A stretch of DNA of 64,000 bases from JAZKHT01 sp040385245 (GTDB lineage: Bacteria > Pseudomonadota > Alphaproteobacteria > Rhodobacterales > Rhodobacteraceae), in NCBI GenBank assembly GCA_040385245.1, contig JAZKHT010000012.1, forward strand, positions 68,570 through 132,569, in the 5' to 3' direction. Of the stretch, positions 1 through 7,510 are shown piece by piece; the first letter of the stretch is position 1, and the number at the start of each line of letters is the position of its first letter. The notes below the pieces were generated by a model. That model saw nothing but the letters and a program-made list of their open reading frames with translations. It was not told the origin of the DNA and did no database searches. The position numbers and the translations under genes are program-made.

Positions 1-803
1 ATCCGCGCCTCGGCAAACAGGTTTGCGTTGAACGGGCCGTTGGCGACGCGCAGCACACCTTTGTCGCCGTGGAAGGTCATTTCCTGCCGGTTGTGCATCC
101 GCATCGAGGTGACGGCCGAATAGGCGAACCGCCCCAACGGCCCCGCCATCGTGCCCGTCACATGCGCCCAGACATCGACGCCATTTTCGCGCAGAAGGCG
201 CGCCTGCAATTCCACCGGTTCGGCCCCGGTGACAAAGCGGGTCGACCCATAGGTATAGACCCCGATATCCCGGATGCCGCCGCCGCCGGTTTCGGGGCGG
301 TTGCGGATATTGCCCGGCTCGGCCCGGTTATCATAGGTGAACACGCCATCCACCTGGATCAGCGTGCCGATCGCACCGCTTTGCACCAGGTCCTTGGCGC
401 GCTTCCACTGGGGATGATGCACGATCATGTAGGCCTCGGCGGCCAGCAGGCCCGATGCATCGCGTGCGGCGATGATCGCGTCAATCTCGGACGCCTTCAG
501 CGCGATCGGTTTTTCGGTCATCACATGCTTGCCCGCCGCCAGCGCCTTGAGCGTCCATTCCACATGCAGATGGTTCGGCAGCGGAATGTAGACGGCGTCG
601 ATGGTCGGATCGGCCAGCAGCGCCTCATAGCTGTCTATCACCTGCAATGCGGGGTTAAAGGCGGAGAACCCCGCGGCATTGGCCGGATTGGATGTGGCAA
701 GGGCGGCGAATTCGGCCCCTTCGGCGGCGTGGATCGCGCGGGCCATATGGTCACGGGCGAATTTGGCGGCACCCAGCACACCCCAGCGGACGGGTTTCAT
801 CAT
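1..803 (-). CDS. Gfo/Idh/MocA family oxidoreductase (3' end outside window)
   Basis: NAD(P)-dependent sugar/inositol-type dehydrogenase family; the substrate cannot be told from sequence. The protein begins MMKPVRWGVLGAAKFA, with the Rossmann motif GVLGAA near residues 8-13, and carries the family hallmark TEKPIALKA (EKP lysine), followed by the C-terminal alpha/beta domain with GGGGIRDIGVYT. It is cut by the left edge after about 267 residues, so the C-terminus is missing. The start at 803 is chosen because AGGAGG lies 7 bases upstream; a second ATG follows directly. It is transcribed away from rpoH's terminator and reads as a single gene here. Family call is secure, exact substrate unknown. 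Confidence 0.88.
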   Translation of the reverse strand, partial: MMKPVRWGVLGAAKFARDHMARAIHAAEGAEFAALATSNPANAAGFSAFNPALQVIDSYEALLADPTIDAVYIPLPNHLHVEWTLKALAAGKHVMTEKPIALKASEIDAIIAARDASGLLAAEAYMIVHHPQWKRAKDLVQSGAIGTLIQVDGVFTYDNRAEPGNIRNRPETGGGGIRDIGVYTYGSTRFVTGAEPVELQARLLRENGVDVWAHVTGTMAGPLGRFAYSAVTSMRMHNRQEMTFHGDKGVLRVANGPFNANLFAEAR

Positions 804-861
804 AGTATCTCCTCCTGTCGGTTGGGGCGCACGCTAGCGCAAGCGGGCGGCGGGGAAAATG

Positions 862-892
862 CAAAAGCGGCGCACCCAAGGGATGCGCCGCC
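862..892 (-). terminator. Rho-independent terminator of rpoH
   Basis: On the minus strand a GCGGCGCA stem (884-891) pairs with TGCGCCGC (867-874) around a CCC/GGG-containing loop and is followed by TTTT (863-866). It sits about 28 bases past the rpoH stop and before the oxidoreductase start. Confidence 0.7.
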
Positions 893-918
893 TGATTGGT
901 CAGCCGCCTGGGGTGTGA

Positions 919-1815
919 TCAACCGGGGATGACCATCCCCTTGCCCTTGGCCAGTTCGCGCATCTTTTCCTGCAACTTTTCAAAGGCACGCACTTCGATC
1001 TGACGGATGCGTTCGCGGCTGACACCATAGCTTTCGGACAACTCCTCAAGCGTGATGGGCGTGTCGGCCAGACGGCGCTGCATCAGGATGTCCTTTTCAC
1101 GGTCGTTCAGCACAGTGAACGCCTGCGCCAACAGCGCGCGACGGGCATCGAGTTCGTCCTTTTCGGCATAGTCGCTGGCCTGATCGCTGTCCTCGTCCTC
1201 CAGCCAATCCTGCCATTGCGTGACCGAATCCCCGTCCGACCCCACCGTCGCATTGAGCGAGGCATCAGACCCCGACAACCGCCGGTTCATATCGATCACT
1301 TCGGTTTCCGTCACCGACAGGTCCTTGGCAATCTGCGCCACGGTTTCGGGGCGAAGGTCACCCTCTTCCAGGGCGCCGACCTTGGCCTTGGCCTTGCGCA
1401 GGTTGAAGAACAGCTTTTTCTGCGCCGACGTCGTGCCCAGCTTCACCAACGACCAGGACCGCAGGATGTATTCCTGAATGCTGGCCCGGATCCACCACAT
1501 CGCGTAAGTGGCCAGTCGAAAGCCCTTTTCGGGGTCAAAGCGTTTGACCGCCTGCATCAAGCCCACGTTCGCCTCGGAAATCACCTCGGCCTGTGGCAGG
1601 CCATAGCCGCGATAGCCCATTGCGATCTTGGCAGCCAGTCGCAGGTGCGAGGTGACCATCTTGTGTGCCGCTTCGGTGTCCTGATGGTCCACCCAGCGCT
1701 TGGCCAGCATGTATTCTTCTTCCGGCTCCAGCAGCGGAAACTTGCGGATTTCCTGCATATAGCGGTTCAAACCCTGTTCGGGCGACGGTGCGGGAAGGTT
1801 TGTATAGGTGCTCAT
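919..1815 (-). CDS. rpoH: RNA polymerase sigma-32 (heat shock) factor RpoH
   Basis: Alternative sigma factor directing RNA polymerase to heat-shock and, in this family, oxidative-stress promoters. The 298-residue length is normal for RpoH. Region 2 contains the core-binding and -10 recognition segment (about residues 50-125, with FRLATYAMWWIRASIQEYI), followed by the diagnostic RpoH box QKKLFFNLR at 132-140 that separates it from RpoD. Region 4.2 is a helix-turn-helix around 255-274 (TLEELSESYGVSRERIRQIE). Rhodobacteraceae often carry two rpoH paralogues (rpoHI/rpoHII); which one this is cannot be decided by eye. It is monocistronic, with a hairpin terminator behind it. Confidence 0.95.
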   Translation of the reverse strand: MSTYTNLPAPSPEQGLNRYMQEIRKFPLLEPEEEYMLAKRWVDHQDTEAAHKMVTSHLRLAAKIAMGYRGYGLPQAEVISEANVGLMQAVKRFDPEKGFRLATYAMWWIRASIQEYILRSWSLVKLGTTSAQKKLFFNLRKAKAKVGALEEGDLRPETVAQIAKDLSVTETEVIDMNRRLSGSDASLNATVGSDGDSVTQWQDWLEDEDSDQASDYAEKDELDARRALLAQAFTVLNDREKDILMQRRLADTPITLEELSESYGVSRERIRQIEVRAFEKLQEKMRELAKGKGMVIPG

Positions 1816-1988
1816 GTCATTGCCCCCTTTGGTGCCCCGGTGCGCATCGCCCCCGGGGTCGCGTTGATCAGGTTACCAGACTGCCCCGGTCGGGCGCATC
1901 CGGTATTCCCGGTTTGCACGTCAGATGTTTACCATTCCGTCGCGCGATAAGATATGTTGCGGGGCGATCACGCAGATGTCACCGCCCG

Positions 1989-3047
1989 TTACGCTTGGGT
2001 TTCGGCCCCCAGACGCATCGCATCGATCAACCGGGTCATGTCGTCCGGCAACGGCGATACGAACTCCAGCATCTTGCCCGTCACCGGATGCGCAAAACCC
2101 AGTGTTGCAGCATGAAGCGCCTGACGCGGGAAAGTGTTCCCCATTTCGGCGGCAATCGGACCCACGGCCTTGGGCGACAGCTTGCGCTTGCCGCCATAGG
2201 TCTGATCCCCTAGCAACGAATGGCCCGCGTGGGTCATGTGCACCCGGATCTGATGCGTGCGCCCGGTTTCCAGCCAGCATTCCACCAGTGCCGCCTGCCC
2301 CGCGAACCCCTCCAGCACCCGCGCACGGGTCACGGCATGGCGGCCAGCGCCGTCCCAGACCACGGCCTGCCGCTGCCGGTCGGTCTTGTGCCGCGCAAGG
2401 CCGGTGGCGATCCGGACAATGCCGCCGGTCTCGAAGGTGACGCCCTTCATCCCGCGCAGGCGGGGGTCGGCGGCATCGGGCACGCCATGGACCAACGCCA
2501 TGTAATGGCGGTTCACGGTATGCGCCTCGAATTGCGCGGCAAGGCCGTGGTGGGCGCGGTCGGATTTCGCCACGACCAGCAGACCGGTGGTATCCTTGTC
2601 GATGCGGTGCACGATGCCGGGGCGCTTTTCCCCGCCGATGCCGGAAAGCGTATCGCCGCAATGGGCGAGCAGTGCATTGACCAACGTGCCGCTGGGGGTG
2701 CCGGGCGCGGGATGCACGACCATCCCCGCAGGCTTGTCGATCACGATCAGGTCGTCATCCTCCCAGATCACCGACAGGGGGATGTCTTCGGCCAGGGTGT
2801 CGACCGACACCGCCGGGTCCAGCCGCAGGTCAAAGACGTCCCCTTCGGCCACGCGGGTCTTGGGGTCCGTCACCGCCACCCCGCCCCGCGTCACCGCTCC
2901 GTCGGCGATCATCTTCATCAGACGCGACCGTGACAGCGCCGCTTCCTCTGGCACCTCGCGCGCCAGCGCCTTATCAAGACGGTCGGGCGGGCTCTGACCG
3001 ATGGTCACGGTCAGAACGGCATCGTCCGATGGGGAAAGGCGTGTCAT
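1989..3047 (-). CDS. rluD: 23S rRNA pseudouridine synthase, RluD family
   Basis: Isomerises uridines to pseudouridine in large-subunit rRNA (helix 69 for true RluD). An N-terminal S4 RNA-binding domain (about residues 22-80, beginning RLDKALARE) precedes the catalytic domain; the signature HRIDKDTTGL at 147-156 contains the catalytic aspartate D150, and GRTHQIRVH follows. The predicted 352 residues fit the family. The start at 3047 (MTRLSPSDD) is favoured over upstream in-frame codons because GGAG lies 8 bases before it. That start codon overlaps, on the opposite strand, the start codon of the DUF6476 gene, so each 5' leader lies inside the other gene. RluC/RluA-type specificity cannot be excluded. 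Confidence 0.93.
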   Translation of the reverse strand: MTRLSPSDDAVLTVTIGQSPPDRLDKALAREVPEEAALSRSRLMKMIADGAVTRGGVAVTDPKTRVAEGDVFDLRLDPAVSVDTLAEDIPLSVIWEDDDLIVIDKPAGMVVHPAPGTPSGTLVNALLAHCGDTLSGIGGEKRPGIVHRIDKDTTGLLVVAKSDRAHHGLAAQFEAHTVNRHYMALVHGVPDAADPRLRGMKGVTFETGGIVRIATGLARHKTDRQRQAVVWDGAGRHAVTRARVLEGFAGQAALVECWLETGRTHQIRVHMTHAGHSLLGDQTYGGKRKLSPKAVGPIAAEMGNTFPRQALHAATLGFAHPVTGKMLEFVSPLPDDMTRLIDAMRLGAETQA

Positions 3048-3354
3048 GGACAATGCTCCGGGATCAGACGGGCTGCCGCCCGCGCTGAGGTTTCTGAAAG
3101 GACTCGTGATCGTTCTGACGCTCACGATGATTGGCGGTGTCATAACGGTCGTGGCGCTGCTTGTCACCCGGATGCCGGACGGATCGCCAAAACCCTTGCC
3201 GTTGCCTGATGAAATCACCCTGCCCGATGGCGCCAAAGCCACCGCCTTCACCCAAGGTGCGGGTTGGTTCGCCGTGGTGACGGCGGATGATCGCATCCTG
3301 ATCTTTGATCGGGCCAACGGCACCTTGCGGCAAACCATTCAGATCACACCCTGA
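3046..3354 (+). CDS. DUF6476-like single-span membrane protein
   Basis: Small 102-residue protein with one hydrophobic helix (about residues 18-42, LKGLVIVLTLTMIGGVITVV) and a short soluble domain that has the look of a beta-propeller-like blade (GWFAVVTADDRILIFDRANG). It resembles the DUF6476 family found beside rluD in Rhodobacteraceae; this association is from memory. Function is unknown. The ATG at 3046 is preceded by AAAGG at a 6-base spacing and shares two bases with the rluD initiation codon on the other strand. The C-terminus is followed at once by a dispersed intergenic repeat. Confidence 0.75.
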   Translation: MDNAPGSDGLPPALRFLKGLVIVLTLTMIGGVITVVALLVTRMPDGSPKPLPLPDEITLPDGAKATAFTQGAGWFAVVTADDRILIFDRANGTLRQTIQITP

Positions 3355-3355
3355 C

Positions 3356-3412
3356 CCCCTTCCTCTTCCCGAAAATATCCCACGGGGGGTGCGGGGAGTG
3401 TGAACCCCCCCG
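3356..3412 (-). repeat. Dispersed hairpin plus ATATTTT repeat, copy 1
   Basis: Read on the minus strand: a C/G-rich inverted repeat (GGGGGGGTTC...CACCCCCC), then GTGGGATATTTTCGGGAAGAGGAAG. It matches the element at 34060-34110 (CCCCCGAGGATATTTTC..AGATGAAG). It lies between the convergent ends of the DUF6476 gene and the BtuF-like gene and may serve as a terminator. Confidence 0.6.
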
Positions 3413-3438
3413 CTGCGACATGGATCAGGCGCGCATAC

Positions 3439-4206
3439 CTAGCCCCAAAGTGCGGCCACCAGCGCGTCCAGCCCATTGGTCAGCGCGGCAGGCCCCGGTT
3501 GCAGGATCAGCGGCGACTTCACCTCGTGGATTCGCCCGTCGCGAACGGCTGGCATCGCGTCCCACCCCGGACGGGCGGCAATGCGGGACGGCACGACCTT
3601 CTTGCCGCACCAGGATGCGATGATCACGTCCGGTGTCCGCGCCAGCACAGCGCCGGGCAAAAGGATGCGGTCGCGCGCGGCCTTGCAGGCGGCGAGTTCG
3701 GGGAACACATCCTGCCCACCGGCAATTCCCACCAGTTCAGACACCCAGCCGATGCCGGATATCAGCGGCTCGTCCCATTCCTCGATCCAGACGCGGGGGC
3801 GATAGGGACGCGGCACCGCCGCCACCATCGCAAGCCGCGCCTCATAGGCCTGCGCCAGACGCTCTGCCCGGTCGGCCACATCCAGCAGCGCGCCGATGCG
3901 GCGGATCATGCGCAAGATGCCCGCGACGTCACGATGGTTGAAGGCGTGCACCTCGACCCCTTCGCGGATCAGGCAGGCGGCAATGTCGGCCTGCAAATCC
4001 GAAAATGTCAGCACGAGATCGGGCTGCAACGCCAATATCTTGGGGATGTCGGCCGAGGTGAAGGCCCCCACGCGCGGCTTTTCCCGCCGCACCCGTGCCG
4101 GGCGCACAGCGTAACCGGTGACACCGACGATGCGGTGGTCCTGTCCCAGCAGATAGATCGTCTCGACCGTTTCTTCGGTCAGGCAGACGATGCGGGAATA
4201 GCTCAT
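3439..4206 (-). CDS. BtuF-like corrinoid-binding protein without signal peptide
   Basis: TroA/BtuF-fold substrate-binding protein (COG0614 type) of 255 residues: a VCLTEETVETIYLLG opening strand-helix, a DLVLTFSDLQADIAACL segment and the ending GLDALVAALWG are typical of cobalamin-binding proteins. Unlike the btuF at 6668-7510 it starts directly with the mature-type sequence MSYSRIVCLT and has no export signal, so as written it would stay in the cytoplasm. Its ATG overlaps the cbiZ stop codon (ATGA), making it the last, translationally coupled gene of the B12 operon. An intracellular corrinoid-holding role is inference; an upstream start giving a signal peptide is not available because cbiZ occupies that frame region. 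Confidence 0.8.
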   Translation of the reverse strand: MSYSRIVCLTEETVETIYLLGQDHRIVGVTGYAVRPARVRREKPRVGAFTSADIPKILALQPDLVLTFSDLQADIAACLIREGVEVHAFNHRDVAGILRMIRRIGALLDVADRAERLAQAYEARLAMVAAVPRPYRPRVWIEEWDEPLISGIGWVSELVGIAGGQDVFPELAACKAARDRILLPGAVLARTPDVIIASWCGKKVVPSRIAARPGWDAMPAVRDGRIHEVKSPLILQPGPAALTNGLDALVAALWG

Positions 4207-4862
4207 CGCCCCCTCCGCGCCCGTTCTTCGTCGCGCCAGATCATCCAGTCCGCCGCCGCGTGCCCCACGGCCGCGCGCACGGCAGCCCCCACAGCCTCGC
4301 CCACCGGGGTGTGCAGCCCGGAGTAGCGGCCCTGCCCCGCATGGCAGGCGAGGGCCGCACAATCGGTGCCGGTGCCGGTCACTGGCCCCGTCGCCAGCAT
4401 CAGCCGCGTCGCCATCACGGCGGCGGTACGCGCCTGCACGGCGATCGACAGCGCCTCAAGCTGTGCGGTTTCGGTCAGGGCGGCATCCACCGCAACGGCC
4501 AGATTGATCGTGCCATAATCGGCACTGTGATAGGGCAGCCGCGTGCCGACGCTTTCGGCGTTCGACAGGCCGACCGTGGCAAGGCAGCTTGCGGCCACCT
4601 GATCCACCACCACATGCGCCAGACGATGCGTCCCGACATCGCGCGACGTCAGCATCCCCACCGCCCCCGGATGGGCGGTCATTTCCGTGGCAAACCACGG
4701 GTCCACGTCGAAGTCGGGCGTCAGGTCCGCATTGCGCACCTCGCGCCACACAACCCGTTCGGCGGTGACATAGCCGGGCGCAAAGGGTGCCCAGCTTAAC
4801 ACCCGCATCGGACCAGGCAGCTGCGCGATCAGCCATGGTCGGGCCAATTTGACCGTGATCAC
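4203..4862 (-). CDS. cbiZ: Adenosylcobinamide amidohydrolase CbiZ
   Basis: Cleaves the aminopropanol side chain of adenosylcobinamide to give adenosylcobyric acid, letting the cell salvage imported incomplete corrinoids. The 219-residue sequence has the characteristic blocks ARPWLIAQLPGPMRVLSWA, REVRNADL and GTGTDCAALA with a following C-terminal YSGLHTPVGEAVG. The start is the GTG at 4862, which forms a GTGA overlap with the stop of the upstream ATPase gene; the next gene begins in an ATGA overlap with its own stop. A position inside a riboswitch-led B12 uptake operon fits remodelling of imported corrinoids. Confidence 0.9.
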   Translation of the reverse strand: MITVKLARPWLIAQLPGPMRVLSWAPFAPGYVTAERVVWREVRNADLTPDFDVDPWFATEMTAHPGAVGMLTSRDVGTHRLAHVVVDQVAASCLATVGLSNAESVGTRLPYHSADYGTINLAVAVDAALTETAQLEALSIAVQARTAAVMATRLMLATGPVTGTGTDCAALACHAGQGRYSGLHTPVGEAVGAAVRAAVGHAAADWMIWRDEERARRGR

Positions 4863-5611
4863 CGCGTTACCTCCAGCGGCTGAAACACCGGGCCATCGGG
4901 CGTTTCGGCGTGGAAACCCCGGACGCCAAACACGGTCGACAGGTTTTCCGCGCTCAACACCGCGCGTGGTGGACCATCGGCCACCACGCGGCCCCGCGAC
5001 AGCAGCACCAGCCGCGTGCAATGCCGTGCGGCCAATCCCAGATCGTGGATGGACGCGACGACCGCCCGCCCCTCGGCGGCCAAATCCGCAAAGACCTGCA
5101 TCGTCCTGATCTGCGCCTCGGGGTCCAGCCCAGCCACCGGTTCATCGGCCAACACCAGCGGCGTGTCCTGCGCCAGGGCCCGCGCGATCAGGACGCGGGC
5201 CTGCTCTCCCCCCGACAGGGCCGTGGCGGTGCGGGCGCGATACGCCTCAAGCCCCATGCGGTGCAGCGCGCGTGTGACCGCCGCGCGGTCCGCATCGGTC
5301 ATGCCGCCCGCCGCAAGATGCGGCCCCCGCCCCAGACCCACCAGCGTTTCAACATCAACCGGCCAGGCGATGTCGCGCCCTTGCGGCACAAAGGCCGCCG
5401 CCCGTGCCCGCGCCGCAGGGGTCAGTCCGGCAAGAGAACTTTCACCGGCGTGTGGCAGCAACCCCAATGCCGCGCGCAGCAGCGACGTCTTGCCCGCCCC
5501 GTTCGGCCCGATCAGACCGACACATTCGCCGGGGTCCACCGTCAGGGTCACATCGTCAACGACCGGGCACTGGCCGCGCCGCACGGTCAGATGTGTCAGC
5601 GACATCCTCAT
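4859..5611 (-). CDS. btuD: Cobalamin ABC transporter ATP-binding protein
   Basis: ATPase of the corrinoid/siderophore-type (FepC/BtuD) ABC importer family, 250 residues. Walker A is GPNGAGKTS near residues 37-45, the signature is LSGGEQARVLIARALA, and Walker B reads PLVLADEPVAGLDP, followed by the H-loop SIHDLGLAARHC. The ATG at 5611 overlaps the permease stop codon (ATGA), and the stop overlaps the cbiZ GTG. With btuC and btuF it would form a BtuCDF importer in the inner membrane. Iron-siderophore specificity would look the same by motif; the riboswitch and cbiZ argue for cobalamin. Confidence 0.92.
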   Translation of the reverse strand: MRMSLTHLTVRRGQCPVVDDVTLTVDPGECVGLIGPNGAGKTSLLRAALGLLPHAGESSLAGLTPAARARAAAFVPQGRDIAWPVDVETLVGLGRGPHLAAGGMTDADRAAVTRALHRMGLEAYRARTATALSGGEQARVLIARALAQDTPLVLADEPVAGLDPEAQIRTMQVFADLAAEGRAVVASIHDLGLAARHCTRLVLLSRGRVVADGPPRAVLSAENLSTVFGVRGFHAETPDGPVFQPLEVTR

Positions 5612-6594
5612 GCCTCGGCCCCGCGCATCCGCCAGATCAGGTGCAGAAAGAACGGAGCGCCCACAAGGGCTGTCAGAACCCCCAGCTTCAGGTCCTGATC
5701 CGGTGCCACCACCCGCACGGCGATATCCGCTGCAAGCACCATCGCCGCCCCGCCAAGCGCGGATGCCGGCAACAAACGCGACGGTCGCCCCCCCACCAGC
5801 GGGCGCAGCATATGGGGCACCACCAGCCCGACAAAACCGATGGCCCCCGCCACCGCCACCGATGCCCCCACCGCTGCCGCCGTGCCCGCGATCAGCGTCA
5901 GGCGCAGGCGGTCCAGCCGGATGCCCATCGACTGCGCCGCATCCTCGCCCAGCGTCAGCGCATCCAGACTGCGCCCCGTGGTCAGAAGCAGCGCGCAACC
6001 CGCGAGCATGAAGGGCGCCGCCAGCCAGACATGGGTCATCGACCGGTCGGCCAGTGACCCCATCATCCAATAGACGATCTCCATCGCGGCAAAGGGGTTG
6101 GGCGACAGGTTCAGCACAAGTGACGTCGCAGCCCCCGCCAGCGCCGAAATGGCAATCCCCGCCAAGATCAGCGCCAACGCCCCCCCGCGTGGACCGGCCA
6201 GCATCAGAATCAGCACGACCGACAGCCCCGCCCCCGTCAGCGCCGCCAGCGGCAGCGCCAGCGTGAAGGCCGCAGCAAGCCCGGTCTGCAAGGCCAGCAC
6301 GGCCCCAAGTGCCGCCGAGGATGACACGCCGATCAACCCCGGTTCCGCCAGTGGATTGCGCAAAAACCCCTGCATCGCCGCCCCCGACAGCCCCAGCACA
6401 GCGCCCACGCCAAAACCAAGGATCGCGCGCGGCAGGCGGATTTCGCGCATCACCAGCACCACCGCCTCGCCCTGCCCCCGGAACAACGCGGACAGACTTT
6501 CCCCAAGGCCAAGCGCGGCGGGACCAATCAGCAAACTGCACAGAAACAGTGCCGCGACCAGCAGCGACAGCGCGGGGATCAGGATGCGGCTCAT
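5608..6594 (-). CDS. btuC: Cobalamin ABC transporter permease, FecCD/BtuC family
   Basis: Polytopic inner-membrane permease of the FecCD family, 328 residues with about nine to ten hydrophobic segments. Family landmarks are REIRLPRAILGFGVGA (about 54-69), GAAMQGFLRNPLAEPGLIG and the EAA-like cytoplasmic loop GAIGFVGLVVPHMLRPLVG that contacts the ATPase. The ATG at 6594 (MSRILIP) is used; an in-frame GTG at 6606 would add four residues, but it overlaps an AT-rich palindrome. Neither has a strong ribosome-binding site. The gene lies 73 bases after btuF. Confidence 0.9.
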   Translation of the reverse strand: MSRILIPALSLLVAALFLCSLLIGPAALGLGESLSALFRGQGEAVVLVMREIRLPRAILGFGVGAVLGLSGAAMQGFLRNPLAEPGLIGVSSSAALGAVLALQTGLAAAFTLALPLAALTGAGLSVVLILMLAGPRGGALALILAGIAISALAGAATSLVLNLSPNPFAAMEIVYWMMGSLADRSMTHVWLAAPFMLAGCALLLTTGRSLDALTLGEDAAQSMGIRLDRLRLTLIAGTAAAVGASVAVAGAIGFVGLVVPHMLRPLVGGRPSRLLPASALGGAAMVLAADIAVRVVAPDQDLKLGVLTALVGAPFFLHLIWRMRGAEA

Positions 6595-6605
6595 GCCGAA
6601 GCCCA

Positions 6606-6626
6606 CGATTTTTCGGCGAAAAATCG
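6606..6626. repeat. AT-rich palindrome CGATTTTTC-N3-GAAAAATCG, copy 1
   Basis: Perfect 9-bp inverted repeat with loop GGC, lying in the btuF-btuC gap just before the btuC start. The same palindrome recurs at 28464-28484 with a different loop. In RNA it would fold into a hairpin that could modulate btuC translation or processing of the operon transcript. Confidence 0.7.
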
Positions 6627-6667
6627 CACAGGGGCGGCGGTTTGATCATTAGCAGAAAAAACACGCA

Positions 6668-7510
6668 TCATGGCCTGTCCCCAAGGGCGCGGCGAGCCGT
6701 TGCCATGGCACGCACCGCGCGCAGGATGAAAGGGGTGCCGCAAACCCAGTCGGCATCGGTGACCCGCGCCTCTCCCGCGCCCGCACGGATCGCCTGCAAT
6801 GCCGGATGCACCAGAATTTCTTCGGCGCGCGACGCGGCGGGATAGGGGGTCGAGGTCACGATCATTTTCGGTGCCGCCATCACCAGCCGTTCCAGTGGCA
6901 GCACACCGCCCCCTGTCAGGCCCGCCTCTGCCCCGATGTTGCGAAAACCGGTCAGTTCCAGAATCTCGTTCGACAGTGTGCCTGCGCCCGTGGTGTAGCC
7001 ATTGGGATAATACATCGCCGCCGTCACCGGATCGCCCGCATAGGCCAGCGTCGCAACCTCGGCCTCGAACGCGGCGGCCATTGCGTTCCCCTGTTCGGCG
7101 CGGCCCATCGCAGCCCCCACCACGCGCATCTGGTCGGCTACCTCTGCCAGTGAATTGGCGGGGGGCACCTGTACGACATCAACCCCGAGGCCACGCAACA
7201 GATCGACGCTGGCCGCCGCCGTATAGGTTCCCGCCAGCACCAGATCGGGGCGCATCAGATAGACCTGTTCGGCCGCCCCCCGGTTCGCAGGATAGGCGCG
7301 CGCCTGAATGACCATCGACGACGACAACGGATCAGACGCCAGATGCGACACTGACACCAGCTGCCCCGGTGCCGCAAGCAACATGGCAAGCTGATCGGTG
7401 CACAGGTTCATCGACACCACCCGTTGGGGTGGTGCCGCCACCGCCACCCCGGCCCAAAGGGCAAGGATGACGGCAAGTATTGGGTCAGAACGACGCCGAA
7501 AAACCGACAT
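6668..7510 (-). CDS. btuF: Periplasmic cobalamin-binding protein of the ABC importer
   Basis: Substrate-binding protein (TroA/BtuF fold) with a clear signal peptide: MSVFRRRSDP followed by a hydrophobic core ending VAVAAPPQ. The mature protein starts RVVSMNLCTDQLAMLL and includes the PDLVLAGTYTA strand typical of the family. The ATG at 7510 is chosen because it gives a proper signal sequence; it lies inside the last 26 bases of btuB, while an ATG at 7534 would add eight uncharacteristic residues. The predicted mature protein would deliver corrinoid from BtuB to BtuCD. Confidence 0.9.
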   Translation of the reverse strand: MSVFRRRSDPILAVILALWAGVAVAAPPQRVVSMNLCTDQLAMLLAAPGQLVSVSHLASDPLSSSMVIQARAYPANRGAAEQVYLMRPDLVLAGTYTAAASVDLLRGLGVDVVQVPPANSLAEVADQMRVVGAAMGRAEQGNAMAAAFEAEVATLAYAGDPVTAAMYYPNGYTTGAGTLSNEILELTGFRNIGAEAGLTGGGVLPLERLVMAAPKMIVTSTPYPAASRAEEILVHPALQAIRAGAGEARVTDADWVCGTPFILRAVRAMATARRALGDRP

